Positions 19,115-27,876 of a DNA stretch of 56,793 bases are shown here, piece after piece (the first letter of the stretch is position 1; every line of letters starts with the position of its first letter). The stretch spans positions 1 to 56,793 of the forward strand of contig CAVSKB010000008.1 in the NCBI GenBank assembly GCA_963728295.1, written 5' to 3'. The notes below the pieces were generated by a model. It saw nothing but the letters and a program-made list of their open reading frames with translations. It searched no databases and had not been told where the DNA came from. The DNA is from DATJKD01 sp963728295 (GTDB lineage Bacteria > Pseudomonadota > Gammaproteobacteria > Steroidobacterales > Steroidobacteraceae). Both the position numbers and the translations under genes were made by a program.

Positions 19115-19617
19115 TCACGTGGATGATGTAAGGGACTTCGACGCTGACAACGGCGCAAGGTGCCGACAGTGGCCCGCACAGAAGTCTCCTGGATCCGGTG
19201 TGTGCGGTACCGTACAGAAGGCTCGAGCAGCCCCCGCTAGGCTGACTCGGATCAAGCAGCCTCGCGACCGTAGCTCCAAATCGGCTCCGGTCGCCACGTC
19301 GAACGGTATTCGCTGATCGGCACGACTAGCTGGGGTCGCAGCCGCCAAGACGGTTCCCGCTTCAGTGAAAGGGCGCGTGCCGCGGTTGCGGCAGCAGCCG
19401 ATCGGCTCCCGCTTGACCACCGCGTAGCATTCGCAACGCCCGGCAGCCAAGTGATGGCAACCGCAACAAATGTGGTAGATGGCCCGGACTTCATCGCATT
19501 TCGTGTACCCGAAGGTCGAGGTCTCCTTACTGTCGTTGCGGTTGTCCAACCGGGTGCCGGAGCCATATTTCCCTGGGCCATCTGGTACAGCGCCTTGGCC
19601 CCCACAGGAGAATTCAA
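19115..19617 (-). pseudogene. Possible Cys-rich ORF, frameshifted
   Basis: The minus strand reads MNSPVGAKALYQMAQGNMAP in one frame and, after ~19550, KCDEVRAIYHICCGCHHLAA then GRCECY in another. The Cys/His pattern suggests a metal-binding protein, but the remaining sequence is poor and no family is recognised. Confidence 0.25.
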
Positions 19618-19996
19618 GAAAGCACCGTTGGAACTACATTCGCTTTGGCATCGGTGCTGGCATTGCGAAGACTATGATCGAAGCAATCAAGTGGTGGCGG
19701 ATCGCTCCCGGCGGATCTGGTCGAGCAACTGTCGATCGTCAAGCTGTGACGAGGCGATGAATTAGCCGCTCGCACCGAAAACCCGGTGCGATTGCCAGCC
19801 CTGCACGCCGCTCCAGCCGCCCCCGCGGCCACTTGGAACTTCAGGTTACGCATGCCTACGAGCACATGCGGTGTTACTCGGATTTCGCTCCGTCCCCAAA
19901 CAAGTATGCTCGGCTTTATGGACGAGGGCCTAATACACGCCCGTCCGCTCGCGGATTTCGTCCAAGGACTGAATGGCAAATCTGAAGGAGCTAGAT

Positions 19997-20275
19997 ATGA
20001 ACGAAATTATCAAGGTTGCGGCCCTAGCCGCTCTGTTGACCTCCGTGGCCGCGTTCGCCCAAGAGCCCAACACCGATAAAATGGCCACCGACAACGCGTT
20101 ACCGGACTTTTCAACGCTCGACACGAACGGCGACGGAGACATCAGCAAGGAAGAGGCTCGCGAGCAATCGTTGATCGCCTCCCGATTCGGCGAGCTGGAT
20201 GGCGACAAGAACGGTAAGTTGAGCAGCGACGAATACAAGAAGGCCGTCGATAGGTCTAAGGCCCCGAATCCGTAA
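19997..20275 (+). CDS. Secreted EF-hand protein
   Basis: A 92-residue protein with a signal peptide (KVAALAALLTSVAAFAQ, cleavage near AFA-Q) and two EF-hand loops: DTNGDGDISKEE and DGDKNGKLSSDE. The Ca2+-ligand positions 1, 3, 5 and 12 are all acidic or Asn. It is likely a periplasmic calcium-binding protein. GAAGGAG lies upstream of the ATG. It is monocistronic. Confidence 0.8.
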   Translation: MNEIIKVAALAALLTSVAAFAQEPNTDKMATDNALPDFSTLDTNGDGDISKEEAREQSLIASRFGELDGDKNGKLSSDEYKKAVDRSKAPNP

Positions 20276-20650
20276 TTTCTACGTCGCTATTCGCCGGGGC
20301 AATCGTGCGGAGGCAGTTGGCTGCACCGCCGATTTCCCGGCGCTTGCCGACATCAGTAAATTTCAAGGTCGCGTCCGATCATGTGTTGCGGAACGCAAGC
20401 CCGGATCCCTGATAACGGTATGAGGTTACCGCAGCTATCGTCAGATACGGCGACGGCTCTCCGCAGTACTTTTAGCGACCTCCCGTGCAGTCTGGTGTCG
20501 ACTGGCTGACACCGGGCTACGAGCGGACTCTGCGGCTAACCGCAGTATGCATATCGCCTTACCTGACAGTGACTAATGCCCGCACATGTCCGTGGCCGGG
20601 CGATGCGGTAAATTGCGCCCGGCAATTCAGCGGAAGGATCCAACGCGCGT
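20276..20650. other. Intergenic with two small hairpins
   Basis: Contains GGTGTC/GACACC (20494-20513, 8-base loop) and CTGCGG/CCGCAG (20530-20545, 4-base loop). No gene was seen. The hairpins may be terminators or recombination structures. Confidence 0.35.
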
Positions 20651-20840
20651 GACGGAGACCCGCTCTCGACGGCGCTGGTCTCCCTCGAACATGCCTCACG
20701 TGTCTGCGCGCTTGTGGAAGCGGGTCACCTCGTGTCAGCAAATGCGCTCCTGCGGAGCCAGTTCCAGGCGACGGTTCGCACGGCCTGGCTACTCTATGCC
20801 GCCAAAGCAGAAGCCGAATTGACGCGGTTGCAGGAGTATG
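20651..20840 (+). pseudogene. DUF6988-like fragment
   Basis: The frame DGDPLSTALVSLEHASRVCA then LVEAGHLVSANALLRSQFQA and VRTAWLLYAAKAEAEL matches the core of DUF6988-type proteins (TGHFTSATALMRLQYEALVRAVWLL pattern). The frame stops making sense where the recombinase tail begins (~20842), so the two relics are joined. No start is left. Confidence 0.4.
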
Positions 20841-20841
20841 T

Positions 20842-21078
20842 CGAAAGCTCCCCACGCGCGAGCACTACGCACCTTGTGCCCCGCATTGCCTCCGCTTGGT
20901 GCGTAGGCTGGACGACACGATCCATGAGACCGATACGGCGCGCGGCCGCGCTGTCATTCGCGAGCTCGTCGGCGAGGTTCGCATCGGGGTCGATGAGCAG
21001 GAAATCAGGCTGATTTCCCGTGAAACGGGCATTGAAAAGGCGCTCGCGCGTGCCGCGGGAGCGCCTTGCAAATAAACG
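20842..21078 (+). pseudogene. Serine recombinase C-terminal relic
   Basis: RRLDDTIHETDTARGRAVIR then ELVGEVRIGV and ALARAAGAPCK before TAA. This is the typical last ~60 residues of a large serine recombinase (RELVG...). The zinc-ribbon and catalytic parts are gone. A tRNA-3'-like sequence follows directly. Confidence 0.5.
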
Positions 21079-21090
21079 TGGTAGCGGGGG
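21079..21090 (-). other. tRNA 3'-end-like sequence
   Basis: TGGTAGCGGGGG on the plus strand equals CCCCCGCTACCA, a tRNA acceptor 3' end with CCA. It is short, but it stands in the same place after a recombinase tail as at 1016 and 42930. Confidence 0.4.
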
Positions 21091-21214
21091 ACCGCTACTG
21101 ATCCATCTACCGACGTCTACGAGGTCGATACGTGCATCGCTGACGCGCTGAACGCTCAAAGCAGTAGCGTCGAGATCAAGTGTGCAGAGAGCGCTCTGCC
21201 GAAGACCAACATAC

Positions 21215-21362
21215 CCGACAACGACGTGATAGAAGCGCGCGAGCTCGTGCGCGAACTCATCGGCGGCCGCCACAGTGGCGCGCGACGGGAACGACTCGGT
21301 GATGAGGTTCGCCCTGGACTGGCGCCCTCTTGTCAGGGTGGCCGGACCCGGGCTCGATAACC
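21215..21362 (+). pseudogene. Second serine recombinase tail, tandem
   Basis: VIEARELVRELIGG, then after a frame change VMRFALDWRPLVRVAGPGLD. This again resembles the recombinase C-terminal pattern. It ends at another TGGTAACGGGGGC sequence, so two recombinase tails lie in tandem within 550 bases. Confidence 0.35.
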
Positions 21363-21380
21363 TGGTAACGGGGGCGCGAG
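21363..21380 (-). other. tRNA 3'-end-like sequence
   Basis: TGGTAACGGGGGCGCGAG. Close to the sequence at 42930 (TGGTAGCGGGGGCGCG). It has one mismatch to the other copies in the acceptor strand. Confidence 0.35.
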
Positions 21381-21521
21381 CTACATTTCGCACACCCTTC
21401 CGGAGCTGCTGCTGCTCTGCGGCATGGCGGGCATCGGGCGTCGCATCACCTTCGACCACCTGCGCTTTCCTCGCCGCCGCCGCGACCGGCGCCACCGCCC
21501 TCGCCTTCCTGCACGTCGAAT

Positions 21522-24224
21522 TCAGCCCGCCAGTCGGCGGATGGCGTCGTCGCAGCGCGCGATCTCGCGCGCAACTTCCTGCGGCTTTGCCTCGTCCTCC
21601 GCAGTCAGGATTCCACGCGTCTGCATGTCCTGCCAGACGTCCAGGCTTCTCACATACATCGCGCGGGCCGTGCGCCAGCGCTCCCGCTGTTCCGCCGCGC
21701 CGGCCTTCGGGTAGGCGCCGAGCGCGGCATGCACCGCGGCGACACGCATGTATGCCTGCCCTCTCGCGCTGCTGCGGGTACTGCTCGCTGAATCGGCTGC
21801 CATCCCATCCAGCAATTCGATCGCCCTGGAGGACTGAGCCAGGGCCGCGTCACGCTCGCCGAGGTGGGCGTGCATCTCGCCGATGCCGGCGTGCGTCATG
21901 ATGGCGGCATAGCGGTGATACTCCGACGAGTCGGCCTCCAATTTCTCATACTCGGCCAGGGCCTTCCGGTAGTACGACAGTGCCTGACCGTGGCTGCCGG
22001 ATTCCCCCAGAAGATCGCCCAACCTACCGTAGGTGTACGCAATATCTGAGCGGGCTACCGCGTTGTGAGGATCGTCGGCGAGCGCCTGCTCGTCGAAGGC
22101 GAGCTTCTTACGGAAGCTCTGCAACGCGCCGTGCACGTCATGAAGGATCGCCCGGTAGTCGCCGTCGTTCTGCCAGGTATTGGCCAGCAGCCGCCGGTAA
22201 TCGGCGCTGTTGGGATTCTCGGCCACCAGCGCTTCGCAGATCGCCAGCGCCTTCCGGTTGCTCGCAAGACCGCCCTGGAAATCGCCGCTCAACACCAGGG
22301 CGCGGCCGAGATTGATGTCCGTGATCACGAGGCCGCGTCGAAGCTTCTGATTGTCCGGGTCGGCCCTGACGAGCGCTTCGCGCACGGCCAACGCCTGGCG
22401 ATGGCTTGCCAGCGCACCGGCAGCGTTGCCGTCGCCTTCGAGCGCGAGGCCGAGTGCGTTGTACACGGCGGCCAGGTCCTGCCGGATCTCCAGGTTCTCC
22501 GGCTGATTGGAGACGAGCTGCTCATAGATTGCGAGTCCCTTGCGCAGATATTCCATGCCGCGCGCGGCCTCTCAGTCGAGCATCTGCATCCCGATCTTGC
22601 GATAGCTGGCGGCGAGGTCGCGGCGATTCTGTGTGTCTCCGGGCGCGGCTGCCACCAGCGCTTCGCGAATGCGCAGCGCCTTGATGTAGCTCTCCCTGGC
22701 CCCGGCGAAGTCGCCCAGATTCGCGGCAGCGTAGATCTCGCCGCTCACGTCGCCGACCCGGTCGTAGGCGGCGGCGAGCTCCCGCTGCAGCTCCGGATCG
22801 CCGCCGGCTTCGCGGGCGAGGCTGTCGAGGTAGGCCAGCCCATCCTTGACCAGCCGCTCACGAATTGCCGTTGCGCCCGACAGATCCTTGATCGCGTCGT
22901 GGTAGTCAAAAATGACCGAGCGGGCGAGTTGCCGTACTTCGTTGAACCGGCGCTCGGCCCGCGCCTTCTCGGCCAGGGCGATGGCTTCCTGCGTGCGGGC
23001 CCGGTGCGCCTGCCAGCTCGTCGCCACGATGCCGCCGATCAGGCTGAGTCCCACGAGGACCGCCGCGACCGACGCGGCGGTATTGCGCCGGACGAACTTG
23101 CCCGCGCGGTAAGCCAGCGTGTCGCGGCGCGCCAGCACGGGCAGCGATTCGAGGTGACGGCGAATGTCCTCGGAGAACTGATCGACGGTGGCGTAGCGCC
23201 GCTCCGGTTCCTTGCGCAGCGCCATCAGCACGATGTTGTCGAGGTCGCCCCGCAGCAGCCGCCCGCTCGTCGCGTCAACCACGGCACTCGGTTTCTGCGT
23301 CGCCGTCTCGTCCACCGCGCGCGCCATGTCCCCGGACGCCTGGGCGTTCAGGCGATACGGCGACTGACCGGTCAGCAGCCGGTACAGGACGACGCCGAGC
23401 GAGTAGACGTCGCTCGCCGTGGTGACGGGCTCACCGCGCAGGTGCTCGGGACTCGCGTACTCCGGCGTCATGACGCGCTGCTCGAGCATCGTCGCCGGCG
23501 CCTCGGCGGCATCGCCGGTCTGGACAAGCCGTGCGATCCCGAAATCGAGCAGCTTCGGCACGCCCTCGCTGCCCACCAGGATGTTCGACGGTTTCAGGTC
23601 GCGATGAATGACGGCATGGCGATGCGCGTAGGAAACCGCGGCGCACACCTGGCGAAAGAGCTGAAGCCTTGCGGTGACGTCGAGGGCTTTCTGCGTCGCA
23701 GTAGTCGTCGATCGGAACGCCCTTCGACGTACTCCATGACGAAGTACGGCAGGCCGTCCCCGGTCGTGTCGCCGTCGAGCAGATCGTGCGATGTTCGGGT
23801 GTTCGAAGCCGGCGAGGATCTGGCGCTCGTTGCGAAAGCGGCGCAGCATGGCTTCCGTGTCCATGCCGCGCTTGATGAGCTTGATCGCGACCTGCTTCTC
23901 GTACTGCCGGTCGGCGCGCCGGGCGAGATAGACCGCGCCCATGCCGCCATCGCCGATGCGGCTCGTGATCTCGTAGTGGCCGATCGTCCGGCCGATCAGG
24001 CGGTCGGGTTCGTCCTCGGCGAACAGCGTCTCGTCGAGCGTCGCGATCGGCGTCTCGATGAAGCCGCCCGATTTTTCGTGAGCGGCCAGGAGCGCATCCA
24101 CTTCCCGCCGCAGCGACTCGTCGCCCGCGCATCGTACGCGCAGAAGCTCTTCGCGCAGCTCTGCCTCGGCATCCAGCGCGGCATGGAAGATCGCTTCGAT
24201 TTCCGGCAGGCGCGCGGGATCCAC
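21522..24224 (-). pseudogene. Ser/Thr protein kinase with TPR repeats, interrupted
   Basis: A membrane-anchored Hanks-type kinase of the kind paired with ECF sigma factors. The N-terminal region is LPEIEAIFHAALD. Kinase motifs are IGDGGMGAVYLARR (Gly loop), VAIKLIK (ATP Lys), VIHRDLKPSNILV (catalytic Asp), LLDFGIA and TPEYASPEHL. A membrane helix (AASVAAVLVGLSLIGGIVAT) and then TPR repeats follow. Two indels (~23790 and ~23712) shift and restore the frame within the kinase. An in-frame TGA at 22572-22574 separates the kinase from the last ~345 TPR residues. GTG 24224 begins two bases after the sigma stop, so it is an operon. It probably senses envelope state and phosphorylates its sigma factor. 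Confidence 0.8.
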
Positions 24225-24226
24225 GG

Positions 24227-24715
24227 TCAGTCCACCCGGCTCAGTTCCGCGCACAGCCAGGCGCGCGAGAACGTCCAGTCGCGCCGCACGGTTACGACCG
24301 ATACGTCCAGCGCCTCGTTGAGGTCGAGGATCTCCCGGGTGGGCTCCGGCGAGAGCAGGGCCACTTCGTCGAGTTCCACCGCCTTGGCCCGGGCGCCCCG
24401 CTTCTCGCGCGGTGTCGCCTTGGCGTGGTCGACGAGGATCTGGCGCATCGCCTTGGCGGCCACGGCCAGGAAGTGCGAGCGGTTCGCGAAGTTCGGCTGC
24501 TCCTGGCCGGCCAGTCGCGGATACGCCTCGTTCACGAGTGCCGTCGTCTGCGTGTGGTCGTCCCGCTGCTGGCCCATGTAGCGATGGTCGAGGCGCCGCA
24601 ACTCCTCATAGACGAGCCGCGTCAGCTTTTCGAGGGCGAGCGCGTCGCCCTGGCCCCGGGCGGCCAGCAATCGGGTCACTTCCCGGGGGCTGCTTGACTC
24701 ATCATCCATGCGCAC
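24227..24715 (-). CDS. ECF-type sigma factor (TIGR02999-like), sigma4 region deleted
   Basis: Sigma2 is good: VTRLLAARGQGDALALEKLT, RLVYEELRRLDHRYM, QTTALVNEAYPRLAGQ, then FLAVAAKAMRQILVDHA. After DLNEAL it jumps to VSVVTVRRDWTFSRAWL, the end of sigma4. Against the complete paralogue at 32366, about 31 residues (LAALDSRKG to MDEIAATVG) are missing in frame. Without them the -35 recognition helix lacks support. The kinase gene follows. A weak match to the regulon promoter (GACCGA, 16 bases, TGCGCA) overlaps the start codons, so autoregulation is possible but unproven. The true start may be ATG 24709. Confidence 0.75.
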   Translation of the reverse strand: MRMDDESSSPREVTRLLAARGQGDALALEKLTRLVYEELRRLDHRYMGQQRDDHTQTTALVNEAYPRLAGQEQPNFANRSHFLAVAAKAMRQILVDHAKATPREKRGARAKAVELDEVALLSPEPTREILDLNEALDVSVVTVRRDWTFSRAWLCAELSRVD

Positions 24716-24720
24716 CGCTT

Positions 24721-24738
24721 GGGACCTTTTTCGGTCCC
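24721..24738. promoter_or_regulatory. Hairpin upstream of the sigma-kinase operon
   Basis: A perfect inverted repeat GGGACC, six bases, GGTCCC, just upstream of the sigma start and covering the weak -35-like box. It could be an operator or an mRNA structure. Confidence 0.35.
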
Positions 24739-24829
24739 GATGATCGATTCCGGCTCGATTCGTCGTTTGTCAGGGTACGGATGCTGCGCAAGCAGAGTCA
24801 AATCGAACATAAGAGTCAGGGAGTTGCCG

Positions 24830-24973
24830 ATGATCCGCTCAAACCTTTCGACGCTTACGGCCGCGGTCGTCGTCGCCGCCCTGTCGAGTATCGCTGCGCC
24901 TGCCTGCGATGCTGTTGAAGTGCTTCGAATTCTGCACGACTCGATGGAGTTCGCACGCCACGCGAACGCATAG
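24830..24973 (+). CDS. Short exported peptide or broken secreted protein
   Basis: MIRSNLSTLTAAVVVAALSS then IAAPACDA is a clear signal peptide with a possible lipobox. The ORF ends after 47 residues and no convincing continuation was found in other frames. CAGGGAG precedes the ATG. It is divergent from the sigma-kinase operon, which suggests a linked role or a decayed partner. Confidence 0.4.
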   Translation: MIRSNLSTLTAAVVVAALSSIAAPACDAVEVLRILHDSMEFARHANA

Positions 24974-25331
24974 CACCGGAGCTTGGCCTCACCTGCTGTT
25001 CGGAGCAATCCATGACGGCGCAGGCCTGTTCGCTGAGCCGGACGCTTACCGACGACGACCCGACGCCCTTTGCGGGCACGGTCTACCTGTTCCCCCTTCG
25101 GCACATGACTATTAGAGGCGAGCGATCATTCGGTTTTTCTCGCGTCGGAACGAATGCCGTTCGCCAGCGGCGCTGTTACGAGCGGCATACCGAGGTCGTC
25201 ATGCTCTGCGATACGCGGACGTCCCTCCGCGCGCGAACGCGCCTGGGTTTCGTTCGACCAGTCGCAGGTTCCAGCGCGGACTCCAAGGGCTCACGAGGGC
25301 GCCGTTCCCCGAGATGCCGCGCGCGTGACGA
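24974..25331. other. Intergenic, nothing recognised
   Basis: Open frames exist but none shows a family or a ribosome site. Confidence 0.3.
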
Positions 25332-25970
25332 CTACGGGGCAGCGACGATCGAGGCGACATCCTGCGCGGCGCGCTCCACGAGCGGTGTCAGCAGATCCTC
25401 CCCGTCGACCTCGGCCTTCGCCTTGACGCTCTGCGGCTTGGCCTTCACGACCAACTCAGGCGCGCCGACGCGATAGTGCAGCTCGATTTCGTCCTTCAGT
25501 TTGGTGTCCGACGCGAGACCCGAGATCGCCTGCGCCCCCGCAATCGCCGCGCCCGAGGCGACCGCGGCGCTAACGCCTTCTCCGTACGGCATGCGCCATG
25601 CGGCGGTTTCGGCCGCCTTGCCGAATATGCCGGCGAACTTGCTGCCACCGGGGCGCTTGCGGGACAAAGACGTGATGAGCACTTGCCCGCAGCCCTTCTG
25701 GCGCGCTTCGAGCACCGCCTGGGAGGGCAAACGCGCCTCGAGAGAGGTGGGTTGGATCGCAGGGCCGTTCAGAAAGCTGACAAAGAGATCACGCACTGCC
25801 GCTGCCATCTCACTGGCGCTGCCTTCGACGCCCTGCACGCTTGGCAGCATGACCGCGAGGCAGGTTGGGGCGGCTGCAGGCGTGTCCTGCTGCGACGCCG
25901 CCAGGCCAGGGATACCACCGAGCGAAACCGCAACAGTCGCAGCCGCCAGCTGAACTCTGATCGAGGCCAT
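25332..25970 (-). CDS. Secreted protein of the ECF regulon, 212 aa
   Basis: A signal peptide (LAAATVAVSLGGIPGLAAS), then CLAVMLPSVQGVEGSA, a helical region (LFVSFLNGP), GCGQVLITSLSRKR and a Gly/Ala-rich stretch. The order of a predicted beta strand plus QVLITS is reminiscent of CsgG/TolB-like periplasmic proteins, but this is weak. The promoter P1 (26004-26031) lies 34 bases upstream. It is monocistronic. Confidence 0.65.
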   Translation of the reverse strand: MASIRVQLAAATVAVSLGGIPGLAASQQDTPAAAPTCLAVMLPSVQGVEGSASEMAAAVRDLFVSFLNGPAIQPTSLEARLPSQAVLEARQKGCGQVLITSLSRKRPGGSKFAGIFGKAAETAAWRMPYGEGVSAAVASGAAIAGAQAISGLASDTKLKDEIELHYRVGAPELVVKAKPQSVKAKAEVDGEDLLTPLVERAAQDVASIVAAP

Positions 25971-26003
25971 GGGAAAGTACCCTCAATTGCCCATTCACCT
26001 CCC

Positions 26004-26031
26004 AACGCACCGTCGTCGGACGGTTCCCATC
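26004..26031 (-). promoter_or_regulatory. Regulon promoter P1
   Basis: GATGGG, 16 bases, TGCGTT, pointing to the secreted-protein gene at 25970. A variant -35 with a perfect -10. Confidence 0.6.
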
Positions 26032-26224
26032 ATCAAATGGCCCGGAATCCGTCACGTACGGCGCCCTTGTCCCGCTGCGGGCTCGAGCGGCGAAGAGGTG
26101 CCCTGGCCGCACCCGGATGCCGGCGCAACCATCACTGCGAGCCTCCAGAGTGCGCTTGTCGATGTCATGACGGGCGCGGGGTGCGCTGCCCTGGAGGCTC
26201 GACCAGGTCGAGTCATCGCAAATC

Positions 26225-26560
26225 AGCAGAATCGCCTTCGCAAGCGCGATGACGTTGGGCTTGATCGATTCAGCCGTGCGTACCCCCACGCCAGTGTTGA
26301 AATCACCTCTCGGGATGGCCATCCGGATGGTGAGCACGCGTGCGCCGGCGCGGGCGTACAGCTCTGCCCATTCTCCCTGGCCATTCGCGGAAATACGCGG
26401 CGTCGCCCACACCCGACAGTGACACCTACGTCTTGGCGAGATCTTTCTCGACGCTCGTGGGCGCGGCGAAGGCGTCGAGCTGCAGATAGATGCCCCCGTA
26501 GCTGGCCCACACGCGGACCGATGGCGTGACTGCGCACGCACAAGCTTCTGGCGCCCGCCG
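26225..26560 (-). pseudogene. Relic of DUF3558-like small exported protein
   Basis: Minus-strand pieces in two or three frames: VRVWASYGGIYLQLDAFAAP, SLSGVGDAAYFRE, then ARVLTIRMAIPRGDF and VIALAKAIL. The same order (GVGDEA..., hydrophobic strand, ...A--A-AI) is found in the intact gene 39393 and the truncated gene 34558. The N-terminus is gone, exactly as at 34558. It follows the gene at 26575 in the same direction. Confidence 0.5.
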
Positions 26561-26574
26561 CGGGCTAACGGCCT

Positions 26575-27198
26575 TCATCCGGTGCCGACGCGGCTCTTCT
26601 GCTTGGCGGCGTACGTCTCCAGCACCGCTACCATCTGCGCCTCGGTCGCCTGGAACTGGAGCGGAATGGTCGCGACGCGCAGCTGCCACACGACTGCTCC
26701 CTTGCGCACGAACACCATCACGCCCAGGCCAGTCCCCGGGTGGGTTCCCACGCGGGCGAACTGTTCGTCGCCGTACGCCGGCAGGCTGATTTTCCTCAGA
26801 TTTTCGTCGGGGAAGCTCTCGTACGAGAAGGCCCCGATTCTCGCGGCCGTGCCAAGCACGAAGAACCGTTTTGCGCCGCTCACGTCGGGCGCGCGGAATA
26901 CTTCACCCTCGATATGCCATTCCTTGTCGATGGTGCCGATCGGCGTCTTTAGCGTTTCGCCCGCCGGCCACGTGTAGCGGTACTGGGCCGCTTCGAGGCC
27001 GGGCACGCCGAACGGGCGGAGGTGAGATGGGTCCTCAACCTCGAGGTGCGGGATTAAGCCCTCCTTTCTTGTCGCGGCTGGCATGTCGGCGCGCTGGAGC
27101 GCGAGTTGCAGGATCGGCTTGGCTGCGTCGCTCACGACTGTGATCGGACCGAGCATCGCAGCGATGACGGCGACCGAAATGACAGCTCGACGGAACAT
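26575..27198 (-). CDS. Secreted protein, paralogue of 33887 gene
   Basis: A 207-residue exported protein with a signal peptide (MFRRAVISVAVIAAMLGPIT, VVSDA). It is clearly related to the gene at 33887: PILQLALQRADMPA, GEVFRAPDVSGAKRFF, YGDEQFARVG, VMVFVRKGAVVWQL and the end AQMVAVLETYAAKQKSRVG. ATG 27198 follows GGAGGGA and fits the signal peptide. The promoter P2 is 44 bases upstream. Function unknown. The matching end and the shared neighbour relic show a segmental duplication. Confidence 0.75.
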   Translation of the reverse strand: MFRRAVISVAVIAAMLGPITVVSDAAKPILQLALQRADMPAATRKEGLIPHLEVEDPSHLRPFGVPGLEAAQYRYTWPAGETLKTPIGTIDKEWHIEGEVFRAPDVSGAKRFFVLGTAARIGAFSYESFPDENLRKISLPAYGDEQFARVGTHPGTGLGVMVFVRKGAVVWQLRVATIPLQFQATEAQMVAVLETYAAKQKSRVGTG

Positions 27199-27241
27199 GC
27201 TTCCCTCCTCGGACGGCTTTCGCGCGTGGTCGACACCAGAC

Positions 27242-27269
27242 AACGCACGGCTCTTTGCCGCAGTCCCTC
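27242..27269 (-). promoter_or_regulatory. Regulon promoter P2
   Basis: GAGGGA, 16 bases, TGCGTT upstream of the gene at 27198. A perfect match. It lies back to back with P3. Confidence 0.75.
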
Positions 27270-27280
27270 ACCGCGACGGT

Positions 27281-27308
27281 GATGGCTTTGGCCCCCTGCT
27301 CGTGCGTT
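27281..27308 (+). promoter_or_regulatory. Regulon promoter P3
   Basis: GATGGC, 16 bases, TGCGTT, 38 bases before the lipoprotein start at 27347. Divergent from P2, only 11 bases apart. Confidence 0.6.
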
Positions 27309-27346
27309 CAAAGAAGGAATTGGTCAGCCCCGCGGAGGCTCGTCAC

Positions 27347-27721
27347 ATGATCAGATGTCGCACGGTGCTCGTTGCTGTCGCCTGGGTGGTCACGGCGTGC
27401 GGCGGGCCGGGAGCAGAGCAGTCCTCCGCGGCGAATGGCGCTCAGTCGCCGGCCGCCCGTGCCCCGACGGGCGGCGGGAATGCGAGCGCTGCCAACGCGT
27501 CCACAAGCGCACACCCTGAAAAATACGCACCGGGCGCGAAACTGCGTCTACTCCGGGATGCGAAGTGCGAGGAATTCGGGCCGGATGCGTTCCCTGAACC
27601 GTGGGACATCAGCAAGGGCGCTTTGGTGATTTGGGTCGCTGAGGACGGTTCCAACACGATCGTCGAGCACGCACCCGGAATGCAGTGCCGGCTTCCGTCC
27701 GACGCCGTGGGTCCGTATTGA
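27347..27721 (+). CDS. Lipoprotein, 124 aa
   Basis: Signal peptide TVLVAVAWVVTACGG with lipobox VTAC. The mature part begins with an Ala/Gly/Ser-rich linker, then a folded part with two Cys (RLLRDAKCEEFGPDAF, APGMQCRLPSDAVG). It is probably anchored in the outer membrane. It belongs to the ECF regulon by promoter P3. No family was recognised. Confidence 0.7.
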   Translation: MIRCRTVLVAVAWVVTACGGPGAEQSSAANGAQSPAARAPTGGGNASAANASTSAHPEKYAPGAKLRLLRDAKCEEFGPDAFPEPWDISKGALVIWVAEDGSNTIVEHAPGMQCRLPSDAVGPY

Positions 27722-27808
27722 TCGCCACCCCCGGTCCACCAGGCTGGATCGCGGACGATTCGGGGGTTTCCCCTGCTCAGCAGCGCGCAGGCGCGCGAGG
27801 TGCGTTTT

Positions 27809-27836
27809 GACGGGATTTGCCCGGCGAGCGTGCGTT
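27809..27836 (+). promoter_or_regulatory. Regulon promoter P4
   Basis: GACGGG, 16 bases, TGCGTT, 40 bases upstream of the three-gene OmpA operon. Confidence 0.65.
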
Positions 27837-27876
27837 GGTAGGTGACGGCGCAACATCCCGGAGAACGTTCAGCAGC

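Noticed and set aside
22065..24581. An 838-codon plus-strand ORF
   Set aside because: It is the antisense shadow of the kinase-sigma operon. The minus strand has clear kinase and sigma motifs.
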